64,000 nt of DNA from Testudinibacter aquarius (GTDB taxonomy: Bacteria; Pseudomonadota; Gammaproteobacteria; Enterobacterales; Pasteurellaceae), in assembly GCF_004342725.1 (NCBI RefSeq), contig NZ_SMCP01000005.1, forward strand, positions 124,001 to 188,000. Reading direction: 5' to 3'. The notes beneath the pieces were generated by a model. That model saw only the letters and a program-made list of their open reading frames with translations. It ran no database searches and was not told where the DNA came from. The translations under genes and the position numbers were made by a program. This document shows, piece after piece, positions 1 through 10,728 of the stretch (position 1 is the stretch's first letter; each line of letters starts with the position of its first letter).

Positions 1-393
1 TTTTCCGGCTCTCAATTCGCCGCTGATCCGCAGATAAATCCGGGCATAACCGTCTTCATGCTCGGAAAACAGCTGTCGATACTGCCGACACTGCCGCTGC
101 TCTTTTTCACAATGCTGGCTCTCGCTGAAAGTAAACAGCACCATACAGTTGTGATTGCGTTGCGGCACAGCGCTTTCATCGGATAACTCTTGGTACTCTT
201 CTGCTGCCAGATGAAAATCACTGGCTTTAAATTGATATAACCGCTTTTCCGGGTTGAGCACCAGGCTCAAGATATCCAATAAGCTGGATTTTCCCCACGC
301 ATTTTCGCCGATCAACACCATATTGGATCGCAGTTGCAAAGATAAGCGATTCAAACCTCTAAAACCTACCACATCAACCTGTTTCAAATACAT
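1..393 (-). CDS. YbjD-like OLD-family ATP-dependent nuclease, N-terminal part
   Basis: The first 131 codons of a leftward gene run off the window edge. The protein opens MYLKQVDVVGFRGLNRLSL and has a Walker A variant GENAWGKSS at about residues 30-38, as in E. coli YbjD, an SMC/RecF-type ATPase with a C-terminal TOPRIM nuclease domain (outside this window). A GAGG ribosome-binding site precedes the ATG. E. coli also has ybjD beside lysO (ybjE), so the neighbour supports the call. The in vivo role of this family is poorly known, and the C-terminal domain cannot be judged here. Confidence 0.85.
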   Translation of the reverse strand, partial: MYLKQVDVVGFRGLNRLSLQLRSNMVLIGENAWGKSSLLDILSLVLNPEKRLYQFKASDFHLAAEEYQELSDESAVPQRNHNCMVLFTFSESQHCEKEQRQCRQYRQLFSEHEDGYARIYLRISGELRAGK

Positions 394-529
394 CTTGACC
401 TCGTTTGCGAATATCCGTCGGTTACCTACTAACTTGCTAAAAAATAGCTTACTAAAAAAAGTGCGGTCTGAATATGCGTAACGCTATCTTTTTCGCTATA
501 ATCTTCGCTCGCAGCAGAAAGAGGTGGTT

Positions 530-1432
530 ATGATTGAAGGCTTATTGATCGTATTAGGACCGATGTTTTTCGGTTATTTAATTAAAACAACAAACAGAAA
601 ATGGTTGAATCGAATTAACAAAGCCGTGATGGCACTGCTGTATTTAATTTTATTGATTATGGGACTCTCTTTAGGACAAATGGATGATCTTGCGGTGCAA
701 CTGCCGATTATTGCGTTGTCCGCTTTCACGTTTATCAGCCTGATACTGGGATTAAATCTGCTGGCGCTGCTGATTTACGACAAAATCTCGCCACGTCCAC
801 TAAGCCACCATAGCGAACAGATGCCATCTCGCCTACGCTTGATGCTGGATTCACTGCTGATGTCCTCGATGGTGTTACTGGGTTTTATTTTAGGACTGTT
901 CAGCAAAGGACATTTGAATATACCACTGAACAGCAGCACTTATGTCTTGCTTGCGCTGATTTTTTTAATCGGGATTCAATTACGCAACAACGGCATTGCA
1001 CTGCGTGAGGTGCTGTTTAATAAACGGGGAATTTACACGGCGATACTGGTTACCGCCAGCGCCTTGCTCGGTGGAGTTTTGGCTGCAATAATATTGGATT
1101 TGCCGATTTCACAAGGTTTAGCGATCGCCTCCGGCATCGGTTGGTACTCTTTATCGAGTGTGATGATCAATGATGCTTGGGGCCCGGTTTTCGGCAGTAT
1201 CGCCTTTTTTAATGATCTGTCACGAGAAATCCTCAGCCTGTTTTTAGTGCCGTTTTTTATGCAGCAGCACCGCTCTACTGCGGTTGGCATCACTGGCGCA
1301 ACCGCACTTGACTGCACCTTACCGGTCATTCAACGTTCCGGCGGCATGCAAGTTGTACCGCTGGCGATTAGCTACGGATTTATCATCAATATCTTGGTGC
1401 CAATTTTATTAGTCTTTTTTATCAATTTATAG
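530..1432 (+). CDS. lysO: LysO lysine exporter
   Basis: This 300-residue inner-membrane protein matches the LysO (YbjE, DUF340) family in length and sequence. It is almost entirely hydrophobic segments and ends with the conserved region containing SGIGWYSLSSVMINDAWG. The family exports L-lysine and the toxic analogue thialysine. The start is the ATG after GAGG; an in-frame GTG two codons upstream overlaps that ribosome site. A TATAAT at 497-502 is a candidate -10, and TGAATAT just upstream resembles half an ArgR box. That fits ArgR control of lysO in E. coli but is not proven here. Confidence 0.92.
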   Translation: MIEGLLIVLGPMFFGYLIKTTNRKWLNRINKAVMALLYLILLIMGLSLGQMDDLAVQLPIIALSAFTFISLILGLNLLALLIYDKISPRPLSHHSEQMPSRLRLMLDSLLMSSMVLLGFILGLFSKGHLNIPLNSSTYVLLALIFLIGIQLRNNGIALREVLFNKRGIYTAILVTASALLGGVLAAIILDLPISQGLAIASGIGWYSLSSVMINDAWGPVFGSIAFFNDLSREILSLFLVPFFMQQHRSTAVGITGATALDCTLPVIQRSGGMQVVPLAISYGFIINILVPILLVFFINL

Positions 1433-1441
1433 CCATAACAA

Positions 1442-1470
1442 AAGACCGCCGTTTTCCTCGACGGTCTTAT
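1442..1470. terminator. Intrinsic terminator between convergent lysO and cbpM
   Basis: AAGACCG at 1442-1448 pairs with CGGTCTT at 1462-1468 and the stem extends inward with one mismatch. On the minus strand the stem is followed by TTTTGTT, so it should mainly stop transcription from cbpAM. The plus-strand side lacks a T-run. Confidence 0.65.
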
Positions 1471-1497
1471 CAACATCACCTTATCTAAGTCCAAGGC

Positions 1498-1761
1498 TTA
1501 TCCACCTTTGCGCAGCGTTTCCAATTCATCCAGCAATTGCAAAATCAGTGCGGTGGCAGGAACACTGGCTTCAAAATCACGACTGATTCGGTGCGCACGG
1601 CGAATTCGCGACAGTTGAAAACCGCTATAACTCGCCTGTTGCGGCTTGCCGTGAACCGAGATGATCTCCTCTTCAATCACACTGACCACCCAATCGATAT
1701 TATTGTCGCAGGCGCACACGATCTCTTCAAAAGTCAGTTGAATATCTTGTTGTTCGGTCAT
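1498..1761 (-). CDS. cbpM: CbpM chaperone modulator
   Basis: This is an 87-residue MerR-like HTH protein of the CbpM family, which binds the J-domain of CbpA and inhibits its co-chaperone activity. The start MTEQQDIQ is chosen because AAGGAGG lies six bases upstream; the ATG one codon earlier is too close to it. The gene starts 11 bases after the cbpA stop, so the two form an operon as in E. coli. The protein is a little shorter than E. coli CbpM (101 residues). Confidence 0.85.
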   Translation of the reverse strand: MTEQQDIQLTFEEIVCACDNNIDWVVSVIEEEIISVHGKPQQASYSGFQLSRIRRAHRISRDFEASVPATALILQLLDELETLRKGG

Positions 1762-1772
1762 CATCGTCCTCC

Positions 1773-2723
1773 TTAAGCTTGGTAATAATCGGCTAGCTGC
1801 TGCCAAGCGGCTTTATCCGCATCACTGTCGGCAGGCGGCAACACAATATTCAGCAACAAATACAAATCACCGGCTTCTTTATTCGGAATGCCTTTGCCTT
1901 TCAAGCGCAAACTTTGTGCATTACGGCTGTTAGCAGGAATATTCAGGTTAAATTTGCCCGCGATGGTTTCCAACTCTATTTTGCCGCCGAGCGCTGCAGT
2001 CCAAGGCATAATATCAATGCGTTGATACACGTCTTTACGTTGATCCACATACAAGCGATCCGATTGATGAAAGCGAATTTTCAGGTATAAATCGCCGTGT
2101 TCGCCGCCATTAAACCCCGGCAATCCTTGCCCACGCAAACGAATTTGCTGCCCTTCAATAATCCCTTTCGGAATCTTGACTTGCAACGTTTTGCGCTCAT
2201 AGCTCATCTGTCCGTCGGCGGTCAAAGTTGGCATATCCAAGCTTAAGCTACGATCACTGCCGTGATAAGCTGTACTAATATCAATGCTCAGTTCAGCATG
2301 TTGATCCTCGCCTTTGCTGGGTCCGCTCGGGCGAGAAGCCTGTCCACGCCTGCCGGCACTGCCAAAGGCTGAAAAGATGTCGTCAAAACGGAAATCGCCA
2401 CTACCGAAAGGTTGCCCGTCGCCGAAATGGCTGCCTGAAAAATCATGCGATTCATATCCGTAGCGACGTGGATCAAAATTTGCACCTTGATTAGTACGCC
2501 CGGCAAATGGATTTTCCAGCATTGCATCATATTCGGCACGCTTTTCTGTATCTTTCAGAGTTTCATAAGCCACATTGATTTCGCTGGTTTTCTGGTCAGC
2601 ATCTGCTTCGGTACTAATATCCGGGTGGTATTTTCGCACTAATTTGCGGTAGGCTTTCTTGATGTCGTTAGCGCTGGCATCTTTCGCCACCCCCAACACC
2701 TCATAATAATTTTTACTTGCCAT
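1773..2723 (-). CDS. cbpA: CbpA DnaJ-like co-chaperone
   Basis: This 316-residue J-protein has an N-terminal J-domain (residues 4-70, with the HPD signature in YHPDIS), a Gly/Phe-rich linker (about 75-130), and two C-terminal beta-barrel substrate-binding domains. It lacks the zinc-finger domain of DnaJ, which marks it as CbpA type. It stimulates DnaK ATPase and binds DNA in E. coli. The start MASKNYYEVLG follows AAGGAG; the longer upstream reading frame is not needed. cbpM follows directly. Confidence 0.93.
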   Translation of the reverse strand: MASKNYYEVLGVAKDASANDIKKAYRKLVRKYHPDISTEADADQKTSEINVAYETLKDTEKRAEYDAMLENPFAGRTNQGANFDPRRYGYESHDFSGSHFGDGQPFGSGDFRFDDIFSAFGSAGRRGQASRPSGPSKGEDQHAELSIDISTAYHGSDRSLSLDMPTLTADGQMSYERKTLQVKIPKGIIEGQQIRLRGQGLPGFNGGEHGDLYLKIRFHQSDRLYVDQRKDVYQRIDIMPWTAALGGKIELETIAGKFNLNIPANSRNAQSLRLKGKGIPNKEAGDLYLLLNIVLPPADSDADKAAWQQLADYYQA

Positions 2724-2854
2724 TTCACTCTCCTTCAACAGTAGTAAGCACCGGTAAAAGTTTGTTTGCCAAAATAGCATAGCGCCATTTGTTTTTTGTC
2801 GCAATGGGATTATCCGACTGTGACGGCAGCTAAAATCAAGATAACTACGCGGTT

Positions 2855-2887
2855 AACAAAAAGGGCGAATCTAAATTGATCCGCCCT
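2855..2887 (-). terminator. valS terminator
   Basis: On the minus strand AGGGCGGATC and GATTCGCCCT form a strong stem with one mismatch, followed by TTTTTGTT. It lies 20 bases past the valS stop codon and separates valS from cbpA. Confidence 0.85.
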
Positions 2888-2907
2888 AAGCATAAAAAAC
2901 TCGCTGA

Positions 2908-5781
2908 TTATAGCGCTTCGATATTCAAATACTGCGCTTTAAGTTTTTCCATACCGTCTTGATATTCCGCCATTTTTGACCGCTCTTTGTCGATTACCGC
3001 TGCCGGGGCTTTGGCGACAAAGCCCTCGTTTGACAGTTTATTTTCGATACGGCTGATTTCACCTTGCAAGCGCTCAATCTCTTTGTATAAACGTGCTAAT
3101 TCAGCGGTTTTATCAATAAAGCCCGCCATCGGTACCAGCAGCTCGCAACCGCCAACCAGCTTCGCCACCGACAATGGCGCAGCTTCGCCTTGTGCCACTA
3201 GTTGCACCGAATCCAACTTCGCCATATTTTGCAGTAAAGTGTGGTTTTTGGCTAAACAAGCCGCTTCGCACTCATTTAAATTCCGCAACAACAGATCCAA
3301 CCCTTTACTCGGTGGAATATTTTTCTCGGCTCGGATATTGCGCACATTGACGATAATCTCTTTCAGCCACTCAATTTCATCCAGTGCAGTTTGATCAACT
3401 AATGCCGCATCATAACTTGGGAACGGCTGCAACATAATGGTTTCGCCAACTACCCCAACCAAGCCTTTCGCCCGTTGCCAAATCTCTTCGGTGATAAACG
3501 GAATAATCGGATGTGCTAAGCGCAGCAGACTTTCCAGCACGGTTAATAAAGTGTGGCGAGTGCCACGTTGCTGCGCGTTGCTGCCGTTGTTAAAGACCGG
3601 TTTGGTCAATTCCAGATACCAGTCGCAGAACTGATTCCAGGTGAATTCATACAGAATATTCGCTGCTAAATCAAAACGATAACTATCTAACGCCTGACGG
3701 AACGCCTGCACCGTATTGTTGTATTCGGCTAAGATCCAACGATCCGCCAGTGACAATTCTTTTTCGCCGTCGCCAAAACCGCACTCTTTGCCTTCGGCAT
3801 TCATCAACACAAAACGGCTGGCATTCCATAATTTATTACAGAAATTACGGTAACCTTCCAGGCGGTTCATATCCCAATTGATATCACGTCCATTTGACGC
3901 TAGTGCGCTCAAGGTGAAGCGCAACGCATCGGTGCCGTGTTGGTTGATACCGTTCGGGAACGCTTTGCGCGTAGCGTTTTCAATTTTCTGCGCCAGCTGC
4001 GGCTGCATCATATTGCCGGTACGTTTTTCCACTAAGGCTTGCAAATCAATACCGTCGATCATATCTAACGGATCGATCACATTCCCCTTCGATTTCGACA
4101 TTTTTTGTCCGCTTTCATCACGGATCAAACCGGTAACATACACGGTTTTGAACGGGACTTGCGGCTTGCCGTCTTTGTCTTTGATAAAGTGCATGGTGAA
4201 CATAATCATTCTGGCAACCCAGAAGAAGATGATATCAAAGCCGGTGATCAATACACTAGTCGGGTGGAACATCGCCAAATCCGGGGTTTGCTTCGGCCAA
4301 CCCAAGGTGGAAAACGTCCACAAACCGGAGGAGAACCAAGTGTCCAGCACATCATCGTCTTGGTGCAATGCAACATCAGCGCTCAAATTGTATTTCGACC
4401 GCACTTCGGCTTCATCGCGCGCCACATACACCTTACCGCTCTCGTCGTACCACGCCGGAATACGGTGTCCCCACCACAATTGGCGCGAAATACACCAATC
4501 TTGAATATCGCGCATCCACGAGAAATACAGGTTTTCATACTGTTTCGGCACAAATTGAATCTCGCCGTCTTCGACTGCACGAATCGCCTCTTTTGCCAAT
4601 GGCGCCACGCTGACATACCATTGATCGGTCAGCATCGGTTCAATCGGCACGCCGCCACGGTCACCATACGGCACTTTTAAGTCATGTGGTTTAATTTGAT
4701 CCAGTAAGCCCAGTTCTTCAAACTCGGCAACCAACTGTTTACGCGCCGCAAAACGCTCTAAGCCACGATAATTTTCCGGAATAAAGGCTTGGTAATCGGT
4801 ATTGGCTTTACCGTCACTATTCAACACTTCCGCTTGTTCACGGATATCCGCATTCAGGGTCAATACATTCACCATCGGTAAATTATGACGTTTGCCGACT
4901 TCATAGTCGTTGAAATCGTGTGCCGGTGTGATTTTCACAACACCGGTGCCAAACTCACGATCAACATAATCATCAGCGATAATCGGAATTTCACGCTTGG
5001 CAAGCGGCAGCAACACGGTTTTACCGATTAAGGATTGATAGCGCTCGTCTTCCGGGTGCACCGCCACCGCGGTATCGCCCAATACGGTTTCAGGGCGCGT
5101 GGTCGCCACTACCAAGTAGTCCAACCCGTCCGCCGTTTTTGCGCCGTTTGCCAACGGATAACGGAAGTGCCACAAACTACCTTTACTCTCTTTGTTTTCC
5201 ACTTCCAAATCGGAAATCGCGGTGTGCAGCTTCGGATCCCAATTCACCAAACGCTTGCCTCGATAAATTAAGCCCTCTTCATGCAAACGCACAAACACCT
5301 CTTTCACTGCATCGGATAAGCCGTCGTCCATCGTAAAACGTTCGCGATCCCAATCGACTGAATTACCGATACGCCGCATTTGCTGGCTGATCGTACCACC
5401 CGACTCCGCTTTCCATTGCCAAATGCGATCAATAAAGGTTTCACGCGTAAAATCATGCCGTGTTTTGCCTTCTTCCGCCGCAATTTTGCGTTCAACCACC
5501 ATTTGCGTCGCAATGCCGGCGTGATCCGTCCCCGCCTGCCACAAGGTATTATCGCCCTGCATACGGTGATAACGAATCAAGGTATCCATTAATGTCTGCT
5601 GGAACGCATGTCCCATATGCAAACTGCCGGTGACATTCGGCGGCGGAATCGCAATGCTGTAACTCGGACGAGAACGATCTTCCGACGGTTTAAAATAGCC
5701 GCTTTCTTCCCAATGTTTATACAGCGTTTGTTCTACTGCCGATGCTTCGAAGCGATCCGGCATTTCAAAGGTTTTTATCAT
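2908..5781 (-). CDS. valS: Valine--tRNA ligase
   Basis: ValS is a 957-residue class I aminoacyl-tRNA synthetase that charges tRNA-Val and edits mischarged threonine. The HIGH signature appears as HMGH at residues 55-58 and the KMSKS loop as KMSKSKGN. The C-terminal 70 residues form the family's coiled-coil tRNA-binding arm. The start [11 protein letters not shown] is preferred over an in-frame ATG nine codons upstream because it aligns with homologues. It lies downstream of holC in the usual holC-valS order, here with a nuclease gene between them. Confidence 0.98.
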   Translation of the reverse strand: MIKTFEMPDRFEASAVEQTLYKHWEESGYFKPSEDRSRPSYSIAIPPPNVTGSLHMGHAFQQTLMDTLIRYHRMQGDNTLWQAGTDHAGIATQMVVERKIAAEEGKTRHDFTRETFIDRIWQWKAESGGTISQQMRRIGNSVDWDRERFTMDDGLSDAVKEVFVRLHEEGLIYRGKRLVNWDPKLHTAISDLEVENKESKGSLWHFRYPLANGAKTADGLDYLVVATTRPETVLGDTAVAVHPEDERYQSLIGKTVLLPLAKREIPIIADDYVDREFGTGVVKITPAHDFNDYEVGKRHNLPMVNVLTLNADIREQAEVLNSDGKANTDYQAFIPENYRGLERFAARKQLVAEFEELGLLDQIKPHDLKVPYGDRGGVPIEPMLTDQWYVSVAPLAKEAIRAVEDGEIQFVPKQYENLYFSWMRDIQDWCISRQLWWGHRIPAWYDESGKVYVARDEAEVRSKYNLSADVALHQDDDVLDTWFSSGLWTFSTLGWPKQTPDLAMFHPTSVLITGFDIIFFWVARMIMFTMHFIKDKDGKPQVPFKTVYVTGLIRDESGQKMSKSKGNVIDPLDMIDGIDLQALVEKRTGNMMQPQLAQKIENATRKAFPNGINQHGTDALRFTLSALASNGRDINWDMNRLEGYRNFCNKLWNASRFVLMNAEGKECGFGDGEKELSLADRWILAEYNNTVQAFRQALDSYRFDLAANILYEFTWNQFCDWYLELTKPVFNNGSNAQQRGTRHTLLTVLESLLRLAHPIIPFITEEIWQRAKGLVGVVGETIMLQPFPSYDAALVDQTALDEIEWLKEIIVNVRNIRAEKNIPPSKGLDLLLRNLNECEAACLAKNHTLLQNMAKLDSVQLVAQGEAAPLSVAKLVGGCELLVPMAGFIDKTAELARLYKEIERLQGEISRIENKLSNEGFVAKAPAAVIDKERSKMAEYQDGMEKLKAQYLNIEAL

Positions 5782-5810
5782 AGGTTTCTCTATCTTATTG
5801 ATTAACAATA

Positions 5811-6869
5811 TTAGGATTGTTTTCTTTTAGAATAAAAATACTCGGCTATTTTCTCTTGTACTTTTAATTCGCGTTGTTCGAAATTTTCAATTTCTTGTTT
5901 TAATTCATTAAGCAATTCTTGCTCTGATGGCAAATACATCTGATATCGACTGGCAAAAATCTGATTTTGATTTTCCGGTAAGGTAAATTTTACCATCGAA
6001 TCATTTTTATCTGCACACAGCAAAATTCCAATTGTTGGATTTTCATGCCGTAATTTTTCTACACGATCAAAATAATTCACATACATCTGTAATTGCCCAA
6101 TATCTTGGTGAGTTAATTTATGTGTTTTAATTTCAATAAGCACAAAGCATTGTAATAAGCGATTATAAAATACCAAATCGACAAAAAACTCATCACCGTC
6201 CAGATGTAAGCGTTTTTGACGTGCGACAAAGGAAAAACCATTTCCCATTTCTAGCAAAAAATCTTGTAGATTGCTAATAATCGCCTGTTCTAAATCTTTT
6301 TCATAATAAGCAGTTTCGCGTTTTAATCCTAAAAACTCCAAAATCATTGGATCTTTAATAATTTCTTTCGGATCAATTGGATACTGCTGATTTCGAGCAA
6401 CCGCCAATACACTGTCCTTGTCGTTACTCAACAATAAACGCTCATACAACTGGCTATTAATCTGGCGTTCAAGTTGGCGTGAACTCCAGTTATTTTTGGC
6501 ATATTCGGCAAGGTAATACTCACGTTTATCCGCATTTTCAAACGGCAATAATAACTTATAATGCGTCCAACTCAATTGCGTCCGCAGTGCGGACGCAATT
6601 GGAAATAAGCGGAAAAATTGGCGATAACGTTCTAGTTGGCGACGAGAAAAACCGCTTCCAAACTCCGGTTGCAGTTGCTCGGAAAGATAACGAATCAAAT
6701 AACTGCCATAATCCGCTCGCTCTTGCCCAAGCTGCTCTTCTTCAAAAATACGTTTACCAATATGCCAATACATCAAGGTGCGTTGGTGATCAACAACTCG
6801 AATCGCTTGTTCGCGCGATTGATGAATGATCAGCTTAACATCGGTAATCATATTCTGTGAAATGAGCAT
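5811..6869 (-). CDS. DUF1016 / PDDEXK nuclease-domain protein (YhcG type)
   Basis: This 352-residue protein has an N-terminal DUF1016 helical domain (about 1-150) and a C-terminal PDDEXK nuclease fold. The likely active-site residues are the Asp in FFVDLVFY and the Glu and Lys in VLIEIKTH, about residues 230-250. The family is common near restriction-modification and other defence genes, but its substrate is not established. The gene fits tightly between holC (31-base gap) and valS (29-base gap) on the same strand and is therefore probably co-transcribed. E. coli has no gene here, so this is an insertion into a housekeeping operon. Confidence 0.82.
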   Translation of the reverse strand: MLISQNMITDVKLIIHQSREQAIRVVDHQRTLMYWHIGKRIFEEEQLGQERADYGSYLIRYLSEQLQPEFGSGFSRRQLERYRQFFRLFPIASALRTQLSWTHYKLLLPFENADKREYYLAEYAKNNWSSRQLERQINSQLYERLLLSNDKDSVLAVARNQQYPIDPKEIIKDPMILEFLGLKRETAYYEKDLEQAIISNLQDFLLEMGNGFSFVARQKRLHLDGDEFFVDLVFYNRLLQCFVLIEIKTHKLTHQDIGQLQMYVNYFDRVEKLRHENPTIGILLCADKNDSMVKFTLPENQNQIFASRYQMYLPSEQELLNELKQEIENFEQRELKVQEKIAEYFYSKRKQS

Positions 6870-6900
6870 TATTTGTCTCTACTAATTTAGATATGCAAAA

Positions 6901-7347
6901 TCACGAAACTTGCTGTGTCGTCAATTCAAATCCCAGCTGACGATACTGTTTATAGCGCTCACGTGCTTGAATTTTGGCTTGTTCTTCAACTGGTACGAAA
7001 TCAATCACCTGATTAAAGCTGTTGGCAAAATCGGGAACCGCACTTTGCAGTGAAATCAGCAGATCGCGCCGTTGGCTATTGCGTTTGCCGAGCCAACTGA
7101 TTTCAATTGGGGTGGCATAAGTGGTGATTTCGCCGGACAAATTATGCGGCACGAACTGTTCCGGATCACGCTGCCATAACGCTTCGTCCAGCAGCAACGC
7201 CTGTTGTTCCGTTTCACAGGCAATCAACACCCGTTTGCCCAAGCGCCACGCATCAGCTGCCAAATCACAGCTCAGCGCTTCTTGCGCATTCAGTTCCGAA
7301 TCCGCTTTTTCCGCCTGCAAAAGATAAAATTGTGCTTGTTTCACCAC
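6901..7347 (-). CDS. holC: DNA polymerase III chi subunit
   Basis: HolC is 148 residues, against 147 in E. coli, and shares the stretches GKRVLIACE, FVPHNL and DFVPVEEQ. Chi links the clamp loader (through psi) to SSB at the replication fork. It is first in the local holC-nuclease-valS cluster, with pepA further upstream on the same strand as in E. coli. Confidence 0.95.
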   Translation of the reverse strand: MVKQAQFYLLQAEKADSELNAQEALSCDLAADAWRLGKRVLIACETEQQALLLDEALWQRDPEQFVPHNLSGEITTYATPIEISWLGKRNSQRRDLLISLQSAVPDFANSFNQVIDFVPVEEQAKIQARERYKQYRQLGFELTTQQVS

Positions 7348-7518
7348 TCGTTGCCCTATTTTTTGTATTCAAGCTTCAGTTATAAGCTTCCGTATTCAAG
7401 ATTCAAGTATTTCGATGCCTTGATTATCGCCTGAAATAAACGGTTAATTTTAGCGAAAAAAGCGTCGTAACGAAAGGAGAAAATATAAGTCGGAATATAA
7501 AACAAAAAGTGCGGTCGT

Positions 7519-7556
7519 AAAAAAATCGCCACCTTATCAATGACAAGATGGCGATT
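7519..7556 (-). terminator. Terminator after the small gene at 7583
   Basis: AATCGCCA at 7524-7531 pairs with TGGCGATT at 7549-7556. Read on the minus strand, the stem runs into a T-rich tract. An uptake signal (7507-7515) lies just beyond. This separates the upstream gene from holC. Confidence 0.7.
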
Positions 7557-7582
7557 CTGTTCTTTTTAAATCAAATGAAGTG

Positions 7583-7816
7583 TCAAGCGATTGTATCTCG
7601 GATTTGCTCTAGATCATAATCACTCGGGATAACCTCCACCGGATTGACTTTCGCTAAAATCCCTTCCAGCTTTTTAGTCGGACGACATTGTGAAACTACT
7701 GCGCTTCCTAACGCAACAGAACGATATTTTGCCTTATTCAGTGCCACACAAATCTGTTCAGCATCCTGTTCCGATGCACATTCAAATTTCCGCACGACTA
7801 AAGGTGCAAGCGCCAT
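7583..7816 (-). CDS. Small protein of unknown function
   Basis: This 77-residue protein begins MALAPLVVRKFECASEQ, with a clear AAGGAGG ribosome-binding site seven bases upstream and its own terminator downstream, so translation is likely. It is soluble, with no signal peptide or membrane segment. I do not recognise the family. The alternation of charged and hydrophobic residues suggests a small alpha/beta fold. It lies between pepA and holC on the same strand. Confidence 0.6.
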   Translation of the reverse strand: MALAPLVVRKFECASEQDAEQICVALNKAKYRSVALGSAVVSQCRPTKKLEGILAKVNPVEVIPSDYDLEQIRDTIA

Positions 7817-7941
7817 GACAACCTCCTTTATATAATTAATTTAAAGATAATAGAAAATAGGCAACGCTAACTATACACCATTTTTTGCTTAAATTTATAG
7901 CTAAAACCGATGAAAAATTGATTTTGACCCATTTTTATCAC

Positions 7942-9435
7942 TTATTTTGCTTTATTTAATAAATATTGTACCAATAATGCAACCGGACGCCCGGTTGCAC
8001 CTTTTTCTGCACCGGATTTCCATGCCGTGCCGGCGATGTCTAAATGTGCCCAAGGATATTTTTTCGTAAAGTTAGATAAAAATGCGGCTGCGGTGCTCGC
8101 ACCTCCCCAGCGACCACCAATATTGGCAAGATCGGCGAAATTGGATTTCAGCTGTTCTTGATACTCTTCACTCAACGGCAGGCGCCAAGCTTTATCCAGT
8201 GATTGTTGAGCAGCATGCTCCAGTTCCTCTGCCACCTGATCATCACTCGTAACTAAACCACTGTTGTGCTGCCCCAATGCGACCACGCAAGCGCCGGTTA
8301 ACGTGGCAACATCAATTACCACTTCCGGCTCAAAACGTTCCACATAAGTCAACGCATCGCACAACACTAAACGCCCTTCTGCATCGGTATTCAATACCTC
8401 AACAGTCAAGCCGTTCATCGTGGTTAAAATATCGCCCGGACGATAAGCATTGCCGTCCGGTAAATTTTCGCAACCTGCTAAAATCGCCACAATATTTAAT
8501 GGCAATTTTAATTCGGCTACCGCTTTCATCACCCCATAAACCGCAGCCGCGCCACCCATGTCATATTTCATTTCATCCATTTCTGCCGCCGGTTTTAACG
8601 AAATACCACCGGCATCAAAAGTTAGCCCCTTGCCCACCAACACAATCGGCTTCGTCTGTGGATTCGGATGATTTTTATATTCCATCACCGACATAAACGC
8701 CGGATTGTGCGAACCGCGCGACACTGCTAAATAAGCATTCATCTTGAGTTCTGCCATTTGCAATTCATCAATAATTGTGGTGTTAAGCCGCGCAGATTCG
8801 TCAGCGAGTTGTTTAGCACAGTCTGCCAAATACGCCGGATTACAAACATTCGGCGGGCAATTGGCCACATCTTTTGCCGCTTTCACGCCGTTGGCAATCG
8901 CACGCGCATGGGCAATCGCCTGTTCTGCTTTGGCAACATCATCGGCACTCACTGCAAAGGCAATGTTATTCAGTGCTAGGCGTTGTTCAGATTTTTTAGT
9001 TTTAAACGCCTCAAATTGATAACGGGCTTGCTGCACTGCTTCCAATGCAAACCGCACTTTCCAATATCCACCTCGTTTGGTGACATTAACCTCGTTTAAA
9101 AAGCTGACCGCACTTTGTGCATTGCTGTCACGCAGTGTGCTAAAGGCTTTGTATACTACTTGTTGATATTGACGTTCGCTTAAAGCTTGCGCTTGGTCAC
9201 CGCAGCCGAGCAATAAAACCCGCTTTGTCGACAAATTCGGCACATGATGCAGCATCAGGCTTTGTCCGACTTTGCCCTCGATTTCCACTTGCTGCAATAT
9301 TTGACTCAAATAGCCGCCACTTGCATTGTCCAGTTGTTGTGCTGCTGGGCTAAGTTGTTGTTTTTCATAGACTGCCACCATCACGCAATCGCTTGGTTGC
9401 GATGCTGCTCCAATTTGGCTCAATGTAAATTCCAT
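7942..9435 (-). CDS. pepA: Leucyl aminopeptidase PepA
   Basis: PepA is a 497-residue M17 metallo-aminopeptidase. The metal-binding and catalytic segments are visible as [27 protein letters not shown] and NTDAEGRL, all in the C-terminal half. It releases N-terminal residues from peptides in the cytoplasm; in E. coli it also acts as a DNA-binding accessory protein in Xer recombination. GGGAGA precedes the ATG. It is divergent from lptF, as in E. coli. Confidence 0.96.
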   Translation of the reverse strand: MEFTLSQIGAASQPSDCVMVAVYEKQQLSPAAQQLDNASGGYLSQILQQVEIEGKVGQSLMLHHVPNLSTKRVLLLGCGDQAQALSERQYQQVVYKAFSTLRDSNAQSAVSFLNEVNVTKRGGYWKVRFALEAVQQARYQFEAFKTKKSEQRLALNNIAFAVSADDVAKAEQAIAHARAIANGVKAAKDVANCPPNVCNPAYLADCAKQLADESARLNTTIIDELQMAELKMNAYLAVSRGSHNPAFMSVMEYKNHPNPQTKPIVLVGKGLTFDAGGISLKPAAEMDEMKYDMGGAAAVYGVMKAVAELKLPLNIVAILAGCENLPDGNAYRPGDILTTMNGLTVEVLNTDAEGRLVLCDALTYVERFEPEVVIDVATLTGACVVALGQHNSGLVTSDDQVAEELEHAAQQSLDKAWRLPLSEEYQEQLKSNFADLANIGGRWGGASTAAAFLSNFTKKYPWAHLDIAGTAWKSGAEKGATGRPVALLVQYLLNKAK

Positions 9436-9618
9436 TTTGTTCTCCCGATAATTTTTATTGTTGTCACGATTAAAATAAGGGTATCATTATACGATTTATC
9501 GTAGAGGATAACAGAGATTCACAAAAAAACTTTGTTTCTGAGCGATGATTATTTTCATTTTTGTTGTCTTAATAAAAGATTGATTCTGTAAGCAAACCTA
9601 AAACTACAAGGGCTGACC
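9436..9618. promoter_or_regulatory. Divergent pepA / lptF promoter region
   Basis: These 183 AT-rich bases separate two genes reading outward, so both promoters must lie here. I see no unambiguous -35/-10 pair for either side and no hairpin. A short dyad with half-sites CGAT and ATCG lies around 9492-9505. Confidence 0.5.
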
Positions 9619-10725
9619 GTGATCTTACTTAAATATTTAACCAAAGAGATTTTCAAAAGCCAGATTGCTATTCTGTTTATTCTGCTGTTGATCTTTTTTG
9701 CTCAGCAGTTAGTGCGGGTGCTAGGCTCTGCGGTGAATGGTAGTGTGCCTTCCGACTTGGTTTTTTCTTTACTCGGGCTGGGCATGCCGACAATGGCGCA
9801 ATTAATGTTGCCGCTATGCCTGTTTATCGCCATTTTAATGACACTCGGTCGCCTGTATGCCGACAGTGAAATCACAGTGATGCGCGCTTGCGGTGTCGGG
9901 CAGCGGATTTTAATGCGGGTCGCGCTGCTGCTGTCGCTGTTTACTGCCGCTCTTGCCGCCTACAATGCTTTCTGGCTTTCGCCTTGGGCTATTGAGAAGC
10001 AGGTGAATATGCTTGAACAAGCAAAAGCCAATCCAACGCTGTCCGCCTTAAGCCCCGGTCAATTTATCAGCAATAATGACGGCAATTTTGTGTTGTTTAT
10101 TGATGATGTCGAAGCCAACCGTTTAGACAATATCTATCTATTCCAAATGCGTGAACGCGGTAATATCAAACCGTCGGTTTTGGTGGCGGAAAACGGGAAT
10201 TTGGAAGCCCTGCCGAACGGCGATCAAATCTTAAAACTCAATAACAGCGAACGCTATGAAGGGAGTGCAATTCTGCCTGATTTTAAAATTACCCATTTTG
10301 ATGATTACCAAGCCTATCTGACCTTTGCCAATGTAACATCGGAAAGTGACAAAATCGAACGCTTAAATCTCAACCAGCTACTCAACGACGGTTCTGACGC
10401 AGCACAAGCCGAATTGTGGTGGCGAATCTCGCTGGTGCTTGCCGTGCCGTTGATGGCGCTGCTTGCCGTGCCGTTAAGCAAAGTCAATCCACGCCAAGGG
10501 CGGTTTGCAAAAATGCTGCCCGCACTTTTGCTGTATTTGATCTATTTTCTGTTGCTCAGTTCATTAAAATCTGCCGGCAGCGGCGGCAAAGCTGATGCGA
10601 CGATTTTGATTCCGCTAGTTCATCTGGTCTTTTTCTTGATAGCCATCATCTTAAATAGTTGGAATAGTGCCTTTATGTATAAAGTTCGCCATTTTGTCTC
10701 CCCCAACTCGGCGCTGGAGGATTAA
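9619..10725 (+). CDS. lptF: LPS export permease LptF
   Basis: LptF is a 368-residue YjgP/YjgQ-family permease of the LptB2FG ABC transporter that extracts lipopolysaccharide from the inner membrane. Three N-terminal membrane helices, a periplasmic beta-jellyroll (about residues 120-260) and three C-terminal helices are evident. Translation starts at a GTG. lptG follows after three bases, so the genes are co-translated. Confidence 0.95.
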   Translation: MILLKYLTKEIFKSQIAILFILLLIFFAQQLVRVLGSAVNGSVPSDLVFSLLGLGMPTMAQLMLPLCLFIAILMTLGRLYADSEITVMRACGVGQRILMRVALLLSLFTAALAAYNAFWLSPWAIEKQVNMLEQAKANPTLSALSPGQFISNNDGNFVLFIDDVEANRLDNIYLFQMRERGNIKPSVLVAENGNLEALPNGDQILKLNNSERYEGSAILPDFKITHFDDYQAYLTFANVTSESDKIERLNLNQLLNDGSDAAQAELWWRISLVLAVPLMALLAVPLSKVNPRQGRFAKMLPALLLYLIYFLLLSSLKSAGSGGKADATILIPLVHLVFFLIAIILNSWNSAFMYKVRHFVSPNSALED

Positions 10726-10728
10726 TTT

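Noticed and set aside
12-221. Minus-strand frame of 69 codons at the window start
   Set aside because: It lies in another frame of the YbjD-like gene, which has a Walker A motif and a ribosome site.
450-530. Lysine riboswitch upstream of lysO
   Set aside because: The space between the candidate -10 and the start codon is under 30 bases, far too short for an L-box.
3878-4680. Long plus-strand frames opposite valS
   Set aside because: They are antisense to a highly conserved synthetase and have no ribosome site; they are shadows.
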